The notes: generated by a model not told the origin, from the sequence alone. Counted from the stretch's first letter, positions 1 to 6,717 are shown. The stretch is 17,371 nt of DNA from CAZBEJ01 sp964521305 (GCA_964521305.1 CAZFQZ010000021.1:1-17371), one strand, 5' to 3'. Numbers and translations: made by a program.

Positions 1-867
1 CGAGAAATCGGTCAGTTTGCGCGGTTGGAAGGATAAGAAGAGTTTCTTGAAAAAACTCAATAACACGTAGATCGATTTTTTCAGATAGTAAACGACGATA
101 TTCGTATAGTTGTATCCTTTGCCGTATCCGAAATTGATAATTGGGCGCCAGGCACGGATACGTCCGGCATTATGTACCACGTGGATTAATTTGTCATGTT
201 TGGTATAAAAGAATCCCTTAGTCAGCTTGAATTGGTCCATGGCGTTGATATTGAAATTGTATGTTTTATGGAGCCGTTTGACGCGGTTTTTGTGCAGGAC
301 ATAATTGACGACCAGCTGGTCCGGGCCATACGATTCCTTTTTCTTCACATATGTGTTGACCGCATCGCATAACATCAAGAATTTTTTCAGTGGTGATAGG
401 ATAAAGCCGGCGTTATATATGGGTTTGTCTTTCAAGTGCAAATAGATTTTCTTTTCCGTATTTTTCGAAAAACTGTTTTTGAAAAACAGTTCGTACGGCA
501 TGCCTTCATAGTCCTGGGCAACGGCGCGATATTCGTTTTTGTTCTCGTTGAAAAGGCGAGAGATGTCGCTTTGGAAAATCAGATCTCCCCCATCGACAAA
601 TAAAACCTGATCGTACCGGGTGTTTTTCAAAAGATGTTTAGCGTCCAGGAACCGCGAAATGACTATATGTCCGGTTTTCGTTTTCGGTATAACCGTGACG
701 CCATGTTCGGCGAGTAATTGTTTTTGGTTTTTATTGAGATTATAGCCGATGACGATGATGTCGATATCCGTCAGATCGACGTTTTTTTTGAGTGATGTCA
801 ACCAGTGATTGATGAGAAAATCAGCGTGTTTATCATTGCAACTGGTAATGATAACATGTTGCTTCAT
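1..867 (-). CDS. GT8-like glycosyltransferase, 3' end outside window
   Basis: The reading frame is open from an ATG at 867 to the window edge (289 codons), so the C-terminus is missing. It begins MKQHVIITSCNDKHADFLINH, a beta strand/loop typical of GT-A folds. FVDGGDLIF at about residues 95-103 is a DxxD variant of the metal/nucleotide-binding acidic motif. YNAGFILSP at about 151-159 and GPDQLVVNYVL at about 181-191 resemble the NAG and DQ motifs of GT8-type retaining glycosyltransferases. There is no signal peptide. It probably transfers a sugar from a nucleotide donor in the cytoplasm; donor and acceptor cannot be read. It lies 63 bases after the FemAB gene but has its own -10 (TACAAT) seven bases before the ATG, so it may be separately transcribed. 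Another GT-A subfamily is possible. Confidence 0.7.
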   Translation of the reverse strand, partial: MKQHVIITSCNDKHADFLINHWLTSLKKNVDLTDIDIIVIGYNLNKNQKQLLAEHGVTVIPKTKTGHIVISRFLDAKHLLKNTRYDQVLFVDGGDLIFQSDISRLFNENKNEYRAVAQDYEGMPYELFFKNSFSKNTEKKIYLHLKDKPIYNAGFILSPLKKFLMLCDAVNTYVKKKESYGPDQLVVNYVLHKNRVKRLHKTYNFNINAMDQFKLTKGFFYTKHDKLIHVVHNAGRIRAWRPIINFGYGKGYNYTNIVVYYLKKSIYVLLSFFKKLFLSFQPRKLTDFS

Positions 868-903
868 GTTTGTTATTGTATCATGTTTGATCCGGCAGCA
901 CAA
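868..903 (-). promoter_or_regulatory. Promoter of the GT8-like gene, leaderless type
   Basis: On the minus strand the -10 hexamer TACAAT (875-880) is preceded by a 17-base spacer and a weak -35 TTGTGC (898-903). Only seven bases (AACAAAC) separate the -10 from the ATG at 867, so transcription should start at or next to the start codon. The sites are seen directly; use as a promoter is inferred. Confidence 0.5.
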
Positions 904-924
904 TTCTCCATCAAACCTATGATA
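879..924. repeat. Dyad overlapping the GT8-like promoter
   Basis: TATCAT-GTTTGAT (879-891) pairs with ATCAAAC-ct-ATGATA (910-924). This gives 13 base pairs with a two-base bulge around an 18-base loop. The dyad covers the -35 and touches the -10 of the promoter at 868-903. It could be an operator or a hairpin ending transcripts from femAB; no T-run follows the hairpin, which argues against an intrinsic terminator. Confidence 0.45.
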
Positions 925-930
925 ACAGGA

Positions 931-1944
931 TTATACTCCTCTTCTCCACCGCAAAAATAATTCATAGCAATACGTCGCATAATATAATGGGGAAACGATT
1001 AAATCCTGCGTCGGAAGATAGTCGATTTGTTTGCCGCCGAATCCCTGTTTGAATAAGGTAAGCCCGCCCCAGTTTTTAGGTGTTCTTCCTTCCTGGAGAA
1101 TGCCCCAGAAATTATACTGTCTGCATCCGCGTTTCTTCGCTTCCTTGATTGCCTCCCATTGCAGCCGGTACGGCGCCGGATATTTTGTATGGATTGAGGC
1201 TCCCTGATGGTAAAAAGCCGCATGTTTCGTGAAAATGACTAAGGATGACGCAAGATATTCTGTACCCACTTTGCCGAAGAAAAAAATCGCATTGCCGGTT
1301 TGATTGAACGCATCGAATTCGCTTTGGATATATTGTTTCGAAAACGCCACGAAATGTTCGCGTTCAGCTGTTTTTGCATAGATCGTCATAAAGTCATCGA
1401 TCGCCTTTTTATCAACACGTTTTTCGATCACGACTCCGTCGCGGTCAGCCTTCTTTATGAGATAGCGCGTTGTCTTTCTCATCTGATGTAATAGTGTTTC
1501 TTCCGGCAGGTCCAGATCCAAAACCCACATGCGTTCGGCGTGCATATAGATGGGGGCTTTTCTGAAACCAAGTTTAGAAAATACAGCTCTGTTATATGGA
1601 TTGTCTACAAGTGCCGGTGCAATGCGGATAAATGAAAAACCCTGATCTCTTGCAAGCTTCGTGAGAAATGCTTTAAGAACCTGGATAATAGTTTCATACG
1701 AATATCCCTGTTCGACCAGAGGTCCGTATGGAATGAACAAAAACGATCCCCGCCTTGCCTTGATTTTCTCGACGAGAGCTATGGCGCAAAGTTTGTTATC
1801 ATCGAATACCCCGAATTTCAACACCTCAGTATGATGCAGTTTTTGAAAATCTCCCCACTCCCATGATTGCAAAAATGAATACTCGCTTTGCTTTTCAAAA
1901 AAAAGATCCCATTGTTCTTGGTCCGATATTTCCCTGATATTCAT
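931..1944 (-). CDS. FemAB-family aminoacyltransferase
   Basis: This 337-residue protein resembles FemA/FemB/FemX enzymes, which use aminoacyl-tRNA to add amino acids to peptidoglycan precursors or other amino-bearing envelope molecules. The FLQSWEWGDFQK stretch at about 24-35 and IPYGPLVEQG at about 71-80 are typical of the first GNAT-like lobe. RKTTRYLIKKADRDGV at about 155-170 and FYHQGAS...YPAPYRLQWEAIKEAKKRGCRQYNFWGI in the second half match the family's second lobe. Length is normal for one-substrate bacterial members. No signal peptide or membrane segment is visible, so it acts in the cytoplasm. Its ATG overlaps the stop of the DegT-like aminotransferase by four bases (ATGA, 1941-1944), implying translational coupling. 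The target may therefore be an amino-sugar rather than lipid II; that is inference. Confidence 0.88.
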   Translation of the reverse strand: MNIREISDQEQWDLFFEKQSEYSFLQSWEWGDFQKLHHTEVLKFGVFDDNKLCAIALVEKIKARRGSFLFIPYGPLVEQGYSYETIIQVLKAFLTKLARDQGFSFIRIAPALVDNPYNRAVFSKLGFRKAPIYMHAERMWVLDLDLPEETLLHQMRKTTRYLIKKADRDGVVIEKRVDKKAIDDFMTIYAKTAEREHFVAFSKQYIQSEFDAFNQTGNAIFFFGKVGTEYLASSLVIFTKHAAFYHQGASIHTKYPAPYRLQWEAIKEAKKRGCRQYNFWGILQEGRTPKNWGGLTLFKQGFGGKQIDYLPTQDLIVSPLYYATYCYELFLRWRRGV

Positions 1945-3179
1945 GGCATGATTGAAATAACTTTTAAGGCTTCAGATTCATCTATATTTAATGGCAGATT
2001 GATGATTTCACGGCACAACTTTTCCGCCATGGGACACGAACCTATTTTGTATCCGACTTTTGTCAGGTCAAGGGATTTAGGCGCCACTGCCTGATCGTAC
2101 CATCTGCCGAGGAATATATTTTGCTTTGCCGCTTTTTTTCTCAACTCTTCCGGATTATTAACGCGAAGAGGAAAACGAAGAAGAGAAAAATATACATTAC
2201 TTTTTTTGAGCTTCATAATTTGATCGGAAATTGGAAATTGGGAATTGGAAATTTTATCTAGATATATGGAGCATATTTGAGCCTTAGATATTTGTACTTG
2301 TTCATATTTGGCCAACTGGATGAATAAAAGATACGCCAGGGCGTTGGGATAAGCTTTATCAAATAGACTATCGTAATTACCCTGTTTTTCTTTTTTGGTA
2401 ACTTCAGGTATGAGGAGTCCCAGGTAGTTCATGACATAATGGATACATTTGCCGATATATATGTCATAGGTTGCCTTAATGATTACTGATAACGGTTTAT
2501 ACAGGAGTAAACGGAAAACGAGAAATAAAGACGGAGACTGAAGTGATGCTCTTACTTGATTCATCGAACTCAACACGGTTTTGTCGTGTATTAAAACTGC
2601 TCCACCTGCTACCGACGAGTAGGCTTTGGAACGGCCAAATGACATGAGATAGCAATGTTTATTATACGGAGCCTTGGAATCTTCTGAAATAATGCTTTGG
2701 TTATAGCCATGTGCTATATCCTCAATTAGCAACAGATTGTGTTTCCTGATAATAGAGAGTACTTCGGCTCTGTGAACGGGCTTGAGGCCGAAACTATGCT
2801 GCAGGATGACGACTTTCGTTCTATCGGTTATCTTCTTCTGAAATGCTATAGGGTTCATAGAAAATGATGAAATTTCGATGTCGCAATAAATCGGTTTTAA
2901 TCCGGCCGCTATGATCGGCAGAATTACAGCTTCACACGTGAACGCTTGTACCACAACTTCGCTATTTTTAGGGAGATTTAACGAGGAAAGAAGGTGGAAG
3001 AGCGCTGCTCTGCCCGAGAGAAAATAATATGCGAAAAACTCCGGAAATTTGCGTTTGAAATAGGTATCGATTAACGGCAACGAGTTTCCTTTTTTCCATT
3101 TCCAGGGCTGCAGCATAATCTTCAATGCCGCAGTTGCGTCGTCCCATGATTCATTCGCTGCAAAATCGACTGCGATCAT
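1941..3179 (-). CDS. DegT/DnrJ/EryC1/StrS-family PLP aminotransferase
   Basis: This 412-residue protein has the layout of sugar aminotransferases that make amino-sugars from nucleotide-linked keto-sugars with PLP. SGRAALFHLL at 55-64 is the N-terminal phosphate-binding region. LLIEDIAHGYN at 150-160 carries Asp154, which would hold the PLP ring nitrogen. MSFGRSKAYSSVAGGAV at 179-195 carries Lys185, the expected Schiff-base lysine, before the conserved glycines. All key residues are present, though the loop differs from the usual SxxKxxxxGEGG. A 28-base tandem of 7-base units (2226-2253) is embedded near residues 309-318, where it encodes SNSQFPISDQ, probably a tolerated loop insertion. The start is the ATG at 3179; no Shine-Dalgarno is visible. 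The stop overlaps femAB. The substrate is unknown; a related non-sugar PLP enzyme is less likely. Confidence 0.82.
   Translation of the reverse strand: MIAVDFAANESWDDATAALKIMLQPWKWKKGNSLPLIDTYFKRKFPEFFAYYFLSGRAALFHLLSSLNLPKNSEVVVQAFTCEAVILPIIAAGLKPIYCDIEISSFSMNPIAFQKKITDRTKVVILQHSFGLKPVHRAEVLSIIRKHNLLLIEDIAHGYNQSIISEDSKAPYNKHCYLMSFGRSKAYSSVAGGAVLIHDKTVLSSMNQVRASLQSPSLFLVFRLLLYKPLSVIIKATYDIYIGKCIHYVMNYLGLLIPEVTKKEKQGNYDSLFDKAYPNALAYLLFIQLAKYEQVQISKAQICSIYLDKISNSQFPISDQIMKLKKSNVYFSLLRFPLRVNNPEELRKKAAKQNIFLGRWYDQAVAPKSLDLTKVGYKIGSCPMAEKLCREIINLPLNIDESEALKVISIMP
2226..2253. repeat. Tandem 7-base repeat, four units, inside the aminotransferase gene
   Basis: On the plus strand the units are GGAAATT, GGAAATT, GGGAATT and GGAAATT. 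The tract does not break the reading frame. Other 7-base-periodic tracts lie at 16126-16181 and 16322-16356. Confidence 0.75.
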
Positions 3180-3289
3180 ACATTATGATTTTTTCTATTC
3201 GCATTTAGTAGATTCTCTGTTCCGACGTTATGTCCGAACCCCGTCACTGAACCCATGGTACAGTGCAGCTTCCCTTTTGGAAAATACCG

Positions 3290-3315
3290 GCTACATCGTA
3301 ATGTTACGGTGTAGC
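3290..3315. terminator. Hairpin downstream of the transglutaminase-like gene, possible terminator
   Basis: GCTACATCGTAA (3290-3301) and TTACGGTGTAGC (3304-3315) form a 12-base-pair stem with one G-U pair and a nominal two-base loop. It lies 43 bases past the stop at 3358 and before the aminotransferase start at 3179. No clean T-run follows on the minus strand, so termination is uncertain and the hairpin could be an RNA-stability or regulatory element. The rest of 3180-3357 shows nothing convincing. Confidence 0.4.
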
Positions 3316-3357
3316 ATAGTATGTTTTTTCGTCGGATGACACCTACTCAATGTTGAT

Positions 3358-4245
3358 TTAAATATTAATAGGGTATTGTAACAAGTCAACATGATATTTA
3401 TTCCCTTCAATAGTATAGGTGAAATCCGACCCGTATGAAAGGACCAGACGGTTGGCCGGAATGGTTCCGAACCCGCCCTTTGCTTTTGTCAGGCCGTGCG
3501 ATCGCTGCCATTCAATAGACGGATCCATGGGAAACCAACTGTCGTTTGGCAACAGGACTTCGACCCATGCGTGCATATAAAATGATCTGAAGGAGAGGTT
3601 GAATAAAGGATATGACGCCAGTTGAGGGATGCGGTTAGAAATCTGTGACAGGATCGATTTTATTTTACCCGGCATAAGCATGTGTCCGACGACAATCCTG
3701 CAGGGAATGTGGGCTGATTTTAACAGGGATAGCAGCAGGTTTGAGTATCCTCCGCAGTCGGTAATTTTTTCAGTGAGCGCCTGCTTAAAACTGTACAGTC
3801 CTTTCGTTTGTTTGCCGTAAGAAAGCGTATTCAGCGTATATACATACAGTTTTTGCGTGACGGCAAGCAAACTTGTGTGGTTTTTTACGACCGATTTACT
3901 GATGCGTCGGATTTGAGGATCGTTTCCGTTGTTGAACCTGTCCGGTTCAAGATATAAAGAGAGTTTTCGCATGTTTTGATACATATCCTTGCGCCACTGG
4001 GAATTTATGGTTTTCTCTATTGCGGTCGGGATATACTGGGCCGAGAAACTGATCGGAAACGAAACGTCGTTTAATGTAAATAATCCTTCTTTATTTCCCC
4101 ATCTATCTGCGATGGTTTGAACAGGAATACGATTGAATTGGGATTTCTGAATGACGTGATAGATATTGGTTTGGGGTACGGGAAATAAGCAGTACCCGCT
4201 CCCCTGCTTTCCGGCGTATGACAGGTGTATTGAATACCCTTTCAT
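3358..4245 (-). CDS. Transglutaminase-like domain protein
   Basis: This 295-residue protein carries a bacterial transglutaminase-like (papain-fold) domain. DCGGYSNLLLSLLKSAHIPCR at 163-183 holds the candidate nucleophile Cys164. SFYMHAWVEVLLP at 221-233 holds His225, and WFPMDPS at 237-243 holds Asp241, completing a Cys-His-Asp triad. The roughly 150 residues before it are not recognisable and may be a substrate-binding or beta-rich domain. No signal peptide is visible at the assigned start (ATG 4245), so location is unclear even though the upstream neighbours are membrane proteins. Family members act as proteases, peptidases or cross-linkers, so the reaction cannot be assigned. It starts seven bases after the DsbA-like gene and probably shares its transcript. 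Confidence 0.75.
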   Translation of the reverse strand: MKGYSIHLSYAGKQGSGYCLFPVPQTNIYHVIQKSQFNRIPVQTIADRWGNKEGLFTLNDVSFPISFSAQYIPTAIEKTINSQWRKDMYQNMRKLSLYLEPDRFNNGNDPQIRRISKSVVKNHTSLLAVTQKLYVYTLNTLSYGKQTKGLYSFKQALTEKITDCGGYSNLLLSLLKSAHIPCRIVVGHMLMPGKIKSILSQISNRIPQLASYPLFNLSFRSFYMHAWVEVLLPNDSWFPMDPSIEWQRSHGLTKAKGGFGTIPANRLVLSYGSDFTYTIEGNKYHVDLLQYPINI

Positions 4246-4252
4246 GGTTTGT

Positions 4253-4918
4253 TTACTGGACGTTTAAAAGAAGCTGTTTGAACTGATCAGCCGATTGGAT
4301 ATTGGTGAGCTGGTGGCCGTTCAGGAAGAACGTCGGTGTTGCGTTGATACCCGCTTTGTTGCCGGACGCCATGTCGTCATTCACTTTTTGTTTTACGCTG
4401 TCGGAATTCATGTTTTTTTTGAACCGGTCAATATTCAGATGAAGTTGGGTTGCCAATGTGACGAAATAATCGGCCGGATCCGGCAAACTCGCCCAGCTGT
4501 CCTGATTCTTGAATAAAAGATCGCCCATTTCGAAGAATTTTCCCTGCTTTCCGGCTGCTTCTGCCGCATAGGCCGCTACCATGGCGTTGGGATGGATCTG
4601 GAAGAGCGGAAAATCCCTGACGACATAGGTGATTTTCCTGGTAATCTGGAAGTCCGCGCTGTTTGAAGCCTCTATAGTATTGATAATGTCGTGATACGCT
4701 TTGCACGCCGGACACTCGAAATCGCTGTATTCAACCAGGATATTTTTTTTTGCCGGCGACCATGTTATATGGTCAGTTGATTTGATGACATTGATATAAG
4801 GGAAATCCGATCCTTGGGAAGATGAGCCACTGGTAAAAAAATATGCGCCTCCAAGGAAAATAACCAAAGCGATGATGCACGCGATAATGATGCCGATCGT
4901 TTTCGTGTTGGGATCCAT
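4253..4918 (-). CDS. DsbA-like membrane-anchored thiol-disulfide oxidoreductase
   Basis: This 221-residue protein has a cytoplasmic hexapeptide, one membrane helix (about residues 8-28, IGIIIACIIALVIFLGGAYFF) and an extracytoplasmic thioredoxin-fold domain of the DsbA/DSBA_2 type. The redox motif is Cys69-Pro-Ala-Cys72 in VEYSDFECPACKAYHD. The conserved cis-proline is Pro195 in INATPTFFLNG. The helical insertion between them (about 105-180, with FPLFQIHPNAMVAAYAAEAAGKQGKF) is typical of this family. It would form or shuffle disulfides in exported proteins. No DsbB/VKOR partner is visible in the window. It lies between ZIP (18 bases upstream) and the transglutaminase-like gene (7 bases downstream). 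A possible internal -10 sits ten bases before the ATG. Confidence 0.9.
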   Translation of the reverse strand: MDPNTKTIGIIIACIIALVIFLGGAYFFTSGSSSQGSDFPYINVIKSTDHITWSPAKKNILVEYSDFECPACKAYHDIINTIEASNSADFQITRKITYVVRDFPLFQIHPNAMVAAYAAEAAGKQGKFFEMGDLLFKNQDSWASLPDPADYFVTLATQLHLNIDRFKKNMNSDSVKQKVNDDMASGNKAGINATPTFFLNGHQLTNIQSADQFKQLLLNVQ

Positions 4919-4928
4919 GGTATGAAGA

Positions 4929-4934
4929 ATTATA
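4929..4934 (-). promoter_or_regulatory. Possible internal -10 before the DsbA-like gene
   Basis: TATAAT on the minus strand lies just past the ZIP stop (4937-4939) and ten bases before the ATG at 4918. No good -35 is seen, so this may be chance in AT-rich spacer DNA, or a weak promoter giving a leader of a few bases. Confidence 0.3.
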
Positions 4935-4936
4935 TA

Positions 4937-5686
4937 CTATCCAAAAACTAAAAGAAACATCATGACAGCAATGCCGATGATGAACGTCAGCGTTTGGATT
5001 ATGTCTTTTTTGATGTCGACTTCCTTGTGCAATTCGGGAATGAGGTTAGAACCCGCGATATAGATCAGATTCGCACCGGCAAACGAAATGAGGAACGTAT
5101 TGATGCCGGTTATGCTCTTGTACAAAACCAAGGCGGTTAGCGTGCCGAGTATTGCGGTCAACCCCGAAATGAAGTTATACAAAAGCGCCTGTTTTTTGGA
5201 AAAGCCGCCGTGCATCAGTGATCCGAAATCACCGATCTCATGCGGTATTTCATGAAACACCACTGCAAGGGTTGTGGCTATTCCGACAGGAAAACTTATC
5301 AGGTAACTTGATCCGATTGCCAAGCCGTCAATGAAATTATGGACAGAGTCGCCGAATAAAATCATATACACAAACCGTTTTATTTTCTTGCCGAATATTT
5401 CCGAATGGCTGTGGTTCCAACAAATAACTTTTTCTATGAGGAAAGAAATAACAATGCCCGAAAGGAAGTAGAGGGAAATGGTTATGGAAAATCCGTATTC
5501 TTTCGCGATCTCGGGAATAATATGGATAAATACGTCACCAAATAACGCTCCTGCGGAAAAACTGACAAAGTAGATAAGGATTTTTTTGAGTATGCTGTCT
5601 TTGATTCCAAGAGTGACAGCTCCCAATAGCGAAAGTAGGCTGACGATGCTGACGCTGATCAAAGAATACGTCCATATATTCAACAT
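4937..5686 (-). CDS. ZIP-family divalent metal transporter
   Basis: From the ATG at 5686 this is a 249-residue polytopic membrane protein with about eight hydrophobic segments, the normal ZIP layout. The metal path is explicit: HNFIDGLAIGSS at 116-127 (His116, Asn117, Asp120) in helix 4 and HEIPHEIGDFG at 145-155 (His145, Glu146, His149, Glu150) in helix 5. It probably moves zinc, iron or manganese into the cytoplasm. A His-rich HSHS loop at 92-95 fits metal handling. The frame is open further upstream with a GTG at 5806, but that would add 40 soluble residues before the first helix. A strong promoter ends six bases before 5686, so the ATG is chosen. It heads a likely operon with the DsbA-like and transglutaminase-like genes. 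Confidence 0.9.
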   Translation of the reverse strand: MLNIWTYSLISVSIVSLLSLLGAVTLGIKDSILKKILIYFVSFSAGALFGDVFIHIIPEIAKEYGFSITISLYFLSGIVISFLIEKVICWNHSHSEIFGKKIKRFVYMILFGDSVHNFIDGLAIGSSYLISFPVGIATTLAVVFHEIPHEIGDFGSLMHGGFSKKQALLYNFISGLTAILGTLTALVLYKSITGINTFLISFAGANLIYIAGSNLIPELHKEVDIKKDIIQTLTFIIGIAVMMFLLVFG

Positions 5687-5721
5687 ATTGACATTATACG
5701 ATAGGGAAGTATGTATTACAA
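5687..5721 (-). promoter_or_regulatory. Promoter of the ZIP operon, leaderless type
   Basis: On the minus strand, -35 TTGTAA (5716-5721), a 17-base spacer and a perfect -10 TATAAT (5693-5698) are followed by six bases (GTCAAT) and then the ATG at 5686. Transcription would start at the start codon itself. This is the best sigma70-type match in the window and fixes the ZIP start. Confidence 0.65.
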
Positions 5722-5893
5722 TTTTAGGAGAGATTAAAACGCTTTGATAGTTTTCGAAGTTGAACCATGTGATGGTCGAAAATTTGAGTTTTTTGATTTG
5801 ATCCACCGTGAACCGGCCTATCGCGCCACATTTATGCGGTTCCAGGATTTCCGGCGTGTCCCTGATGATCGTACATATACATAACGCCTTTTT
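5687..5893 (-). pseudogene. Possible remnant of a Nudix hydrolase C-terminus
   Basis: Upstream of ZIP and in its frame, an open stretch after a TGA at 5894-5896 lacks an ATG. It reads ...TIIRDTPEILEPHKCGAIGR, then FTVDQIKKLKFSTITWFNFE. The EPHKC-x4-(R/W)F-x-(V/L)-D pattern resembles the EP(D/H)KC...WFxLDxLP tail of MutT-like Nudix hydrolases. The Nudix box itself (GxxxxxExxxxxxREUxEExG) is absent, and the yerC-like gene begins 110 bases further up. So only a 3' piece survives, now overlapped by the ZIP promoter. Apart from this remnant, the ZIP promoter and the palindrome before 6006, nothing else is evident in 5687-6005. It could be an N-terminal extension of ZIP, but that is unlikely. Identification rests on motif memory. 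Confidence 0.35.
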
Positions 5894-5956
5894 TCATATG
5901 GGATATATGATATTAAATATAGCTTGATAATAACATAGGTAGCACTATTTGTAGCA

Positions 5957-5962
5957 TATAAT
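5957..5962 (+). promoter_or_regulatory. Possible -10 of the TrpR-like regulator gene
   Basis: A perfect TATAAT lies 43 bases before the ATG at 6006. No -35 is seen at the right distance (TTGATA at 5924-5929 is too far). If used, transcription starts near 5969 and the palindrome at 5981-6002 lies just inside the transcript, a good place for autorepression. Confidence 0.35.
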
Positions 5963-5980
5963 CCGTGGTAAAGCGAAATG

Positions 5981-6002
5981 TACAATCGTTTAATCAATTG
6001 TA
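5981..6002. promoter_or_regulatory. Imperfect palindrome before the TrpR-like gene, candidate operator
   Basis: TACAAT (5981-5986) and ATTGTA (5997-6002) are perfect inverted arms; 9 of 11 base pairs of the 22-base dyad match. It lies three bases before the ATG at 6006. It is identical at 18 of 22 positions to the perfect palindrome at the other end of the same gene (6445-6466). A TrpR-family dimer would be expected to bind a dyad of about this size. Confidence 0.55.
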
Positions 6003-6005
6003 TAT

Positions 6006-6449
6006 ATGGTACATCTTTCACGTAAACCGTTCGATAAAAGCAAACGAATCAAGCTCTATCAACTGCTATTTGAAATAACAAGTTCGACGCGTGACAAGGA
6101 TGAATTTATAGAAGTGGTTAAAGATATTCTATCCCCTTCGGAACAAATAATGGTTGTCAAACGAATAGCAATCATTTATCTGCTTATGAAAGATTTCGAT
6201 CAGGCGGTAATCGCCGAGTATCTTGGTGTTTCGAGAGCCACGGTTGCAAAATTCTGTTTGCTGTTTACCGAAAAAGACTCTCGATTAATAGCAATTATTA
6301 CTTCGATTCTCAGGAAGGAAAAAATTTCACATTTTTTTGAGGATTTGTTTGCCGATCTATTTATTCAACCTGGAGTAAAAATAGGTCATTGGAAACATTA
6401 TTGGCAGCATAAGCAACGCCAGGAGGAACGGAAAATGATCGATGTATAA
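6006..6449 (+). CDS. TrpR/YerC-family DNA-binding regulator
   Basis: This 147-residue protein matches the TrpR-like YerC/YecD family, small all-helical dimeric DNA-binding proteins. LSPSEQIMVVKRIAIIYLLM at about 43-62 is the conserved helix before the helix-turn-helix. DFDQAVIAEYLGVSRATVAK at about 64-83 is the HTH itself, with GVSRATV as recognition-helix start. The roughly 60 residues after the HTH are longer than in many family members and end in a charged, His/Gln/Arg-rich segment (HWKHYWQHKQRQEERK). It is not known to sense tryptophan in this family. No trp genes are nearby. Related palindromes at both ends of the gene suggest autoregulation. No Shine-Dalgarno precedes the ATG. Confidence 0.82.
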   Translation: MVHLSRKPFDKSKRIKLYQLLFEITSSTRDKDEFIEVVKDILSPSEQIMVVKRIAIIYLLMKDFDQAVIAEYLGVSRATVAKFCLLFTEKDSRLIAIITSILRKEKISHFFEDLFADLFIQPGVKIGHWKHYWQHKQRQEERKMIDV

Positions 6450-6467
6450 TTGATTAATCAATTATAC
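6444..6467. promoter_or_regulatory. Perfect 24-base palindrome across the regulator's stop codon
   Basis: The half-site GTATAATTGATT (6444-6455) is followed immediately by its exact reverse complement (6456-6467). It contains the TAA stop (6447-6449). No T-run follows, so it is not a classical terminator. Its 18/22 identity with the dyad at 5981-6002 points to a second binding site for the encoded TrpR-like protein. Confidence 0.6.
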
Positions 6468-6503
6468 AGGTTAACTTCAACCGTGTGTGAATGCTACCTG
6501 ATC

Positions 6504-6512
6504 TGCTACAAT
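6504..6512 (+). promoter_or_regulatory. Extended -10 promoter of tRNA-Ser
   Basis: TGC-TACAAT is a TGn-extended -10 at 6504-6512, 26 bases before the tRNA 5' end. No good -35 is visible, which an extended -10 can tolerate. The tRNA-Leu gene has the same arrangement. Confidence 0.45.
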
Positions 6513-6538
6513 ATGAACAAACAGGTGAAATTAAAATT

Positions 6539-6625
6539 GGAAGGGTGCCGGAGTGGCCGATCGGGCACGCCCGGAAAGCGTGTATCGCCGTAAGGTGATC
6601 AGGAGTTCGAATCTCCTCCCTTCCG
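6539..6625 (+). tRNA. tRNA-Ser (GGA)
   Basis: The acceptor stem pairs GGAAGGG (6539-6545) with CCCTTCC (6618-6624), with discriminator G at 6625. The anticodon stem CACGC/GCGTG (6566-6570, 6578-6582) encloses CCGGAAA, with anticodon GGA at 6573-6575. The long variable arm (CGCC-GTAA-GGTG) marks a class II tRNA. The T-arm is AGGAG-TTCGAAT-CTCCT. CCA is not encoded and must be added after transcription. It reads UCC and UCU serine codons. Confidence 0.95.
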
Positions 6626-6688
6626 CAAGAAAAAAAGATTCTTGTCCAGAGCGCCGACGCATCCCCTACTCCGTATTCCCGAATGCCT

Positions 6689-6717
6689 TTGCAAAACTGA
6701 CATGCATGTGGTATACT
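6689..6717 (+). promoter_or_regulatory. Promoter of the DEAD-box helicase gene
   Basis: -35 TTGCAA (6689-6694), a 17-base spacer ending in TGG, and -10 TATACT (6712-6717) make a good extended sigma70-type promoter. The start would be near 6724, giving a leader of about 120 bases before the ATG at 6847. Confidence 0.55.

Noticed and set aside
5687..5806. GTG start at 5806 for the ZIP gene
   Set aside because: Adds 40 soluble residues before helix 1 and ignores the promoter ending six bases before the ATG at 5686.
5818..6021. 67-codon minus-strand frame upstream of ZIP
   Set aside because: No family resemblance, overlaps the regulator start and the candidate operator; the Nudix-like frame is a better reading of the same DNA.
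6626..6644. CAAGAA/TTCTTG hairpin right after tRNA-Ser as terminator
   Set aside because: Six-base-pair AT-rich stem with no T-run after it; too weak to call.
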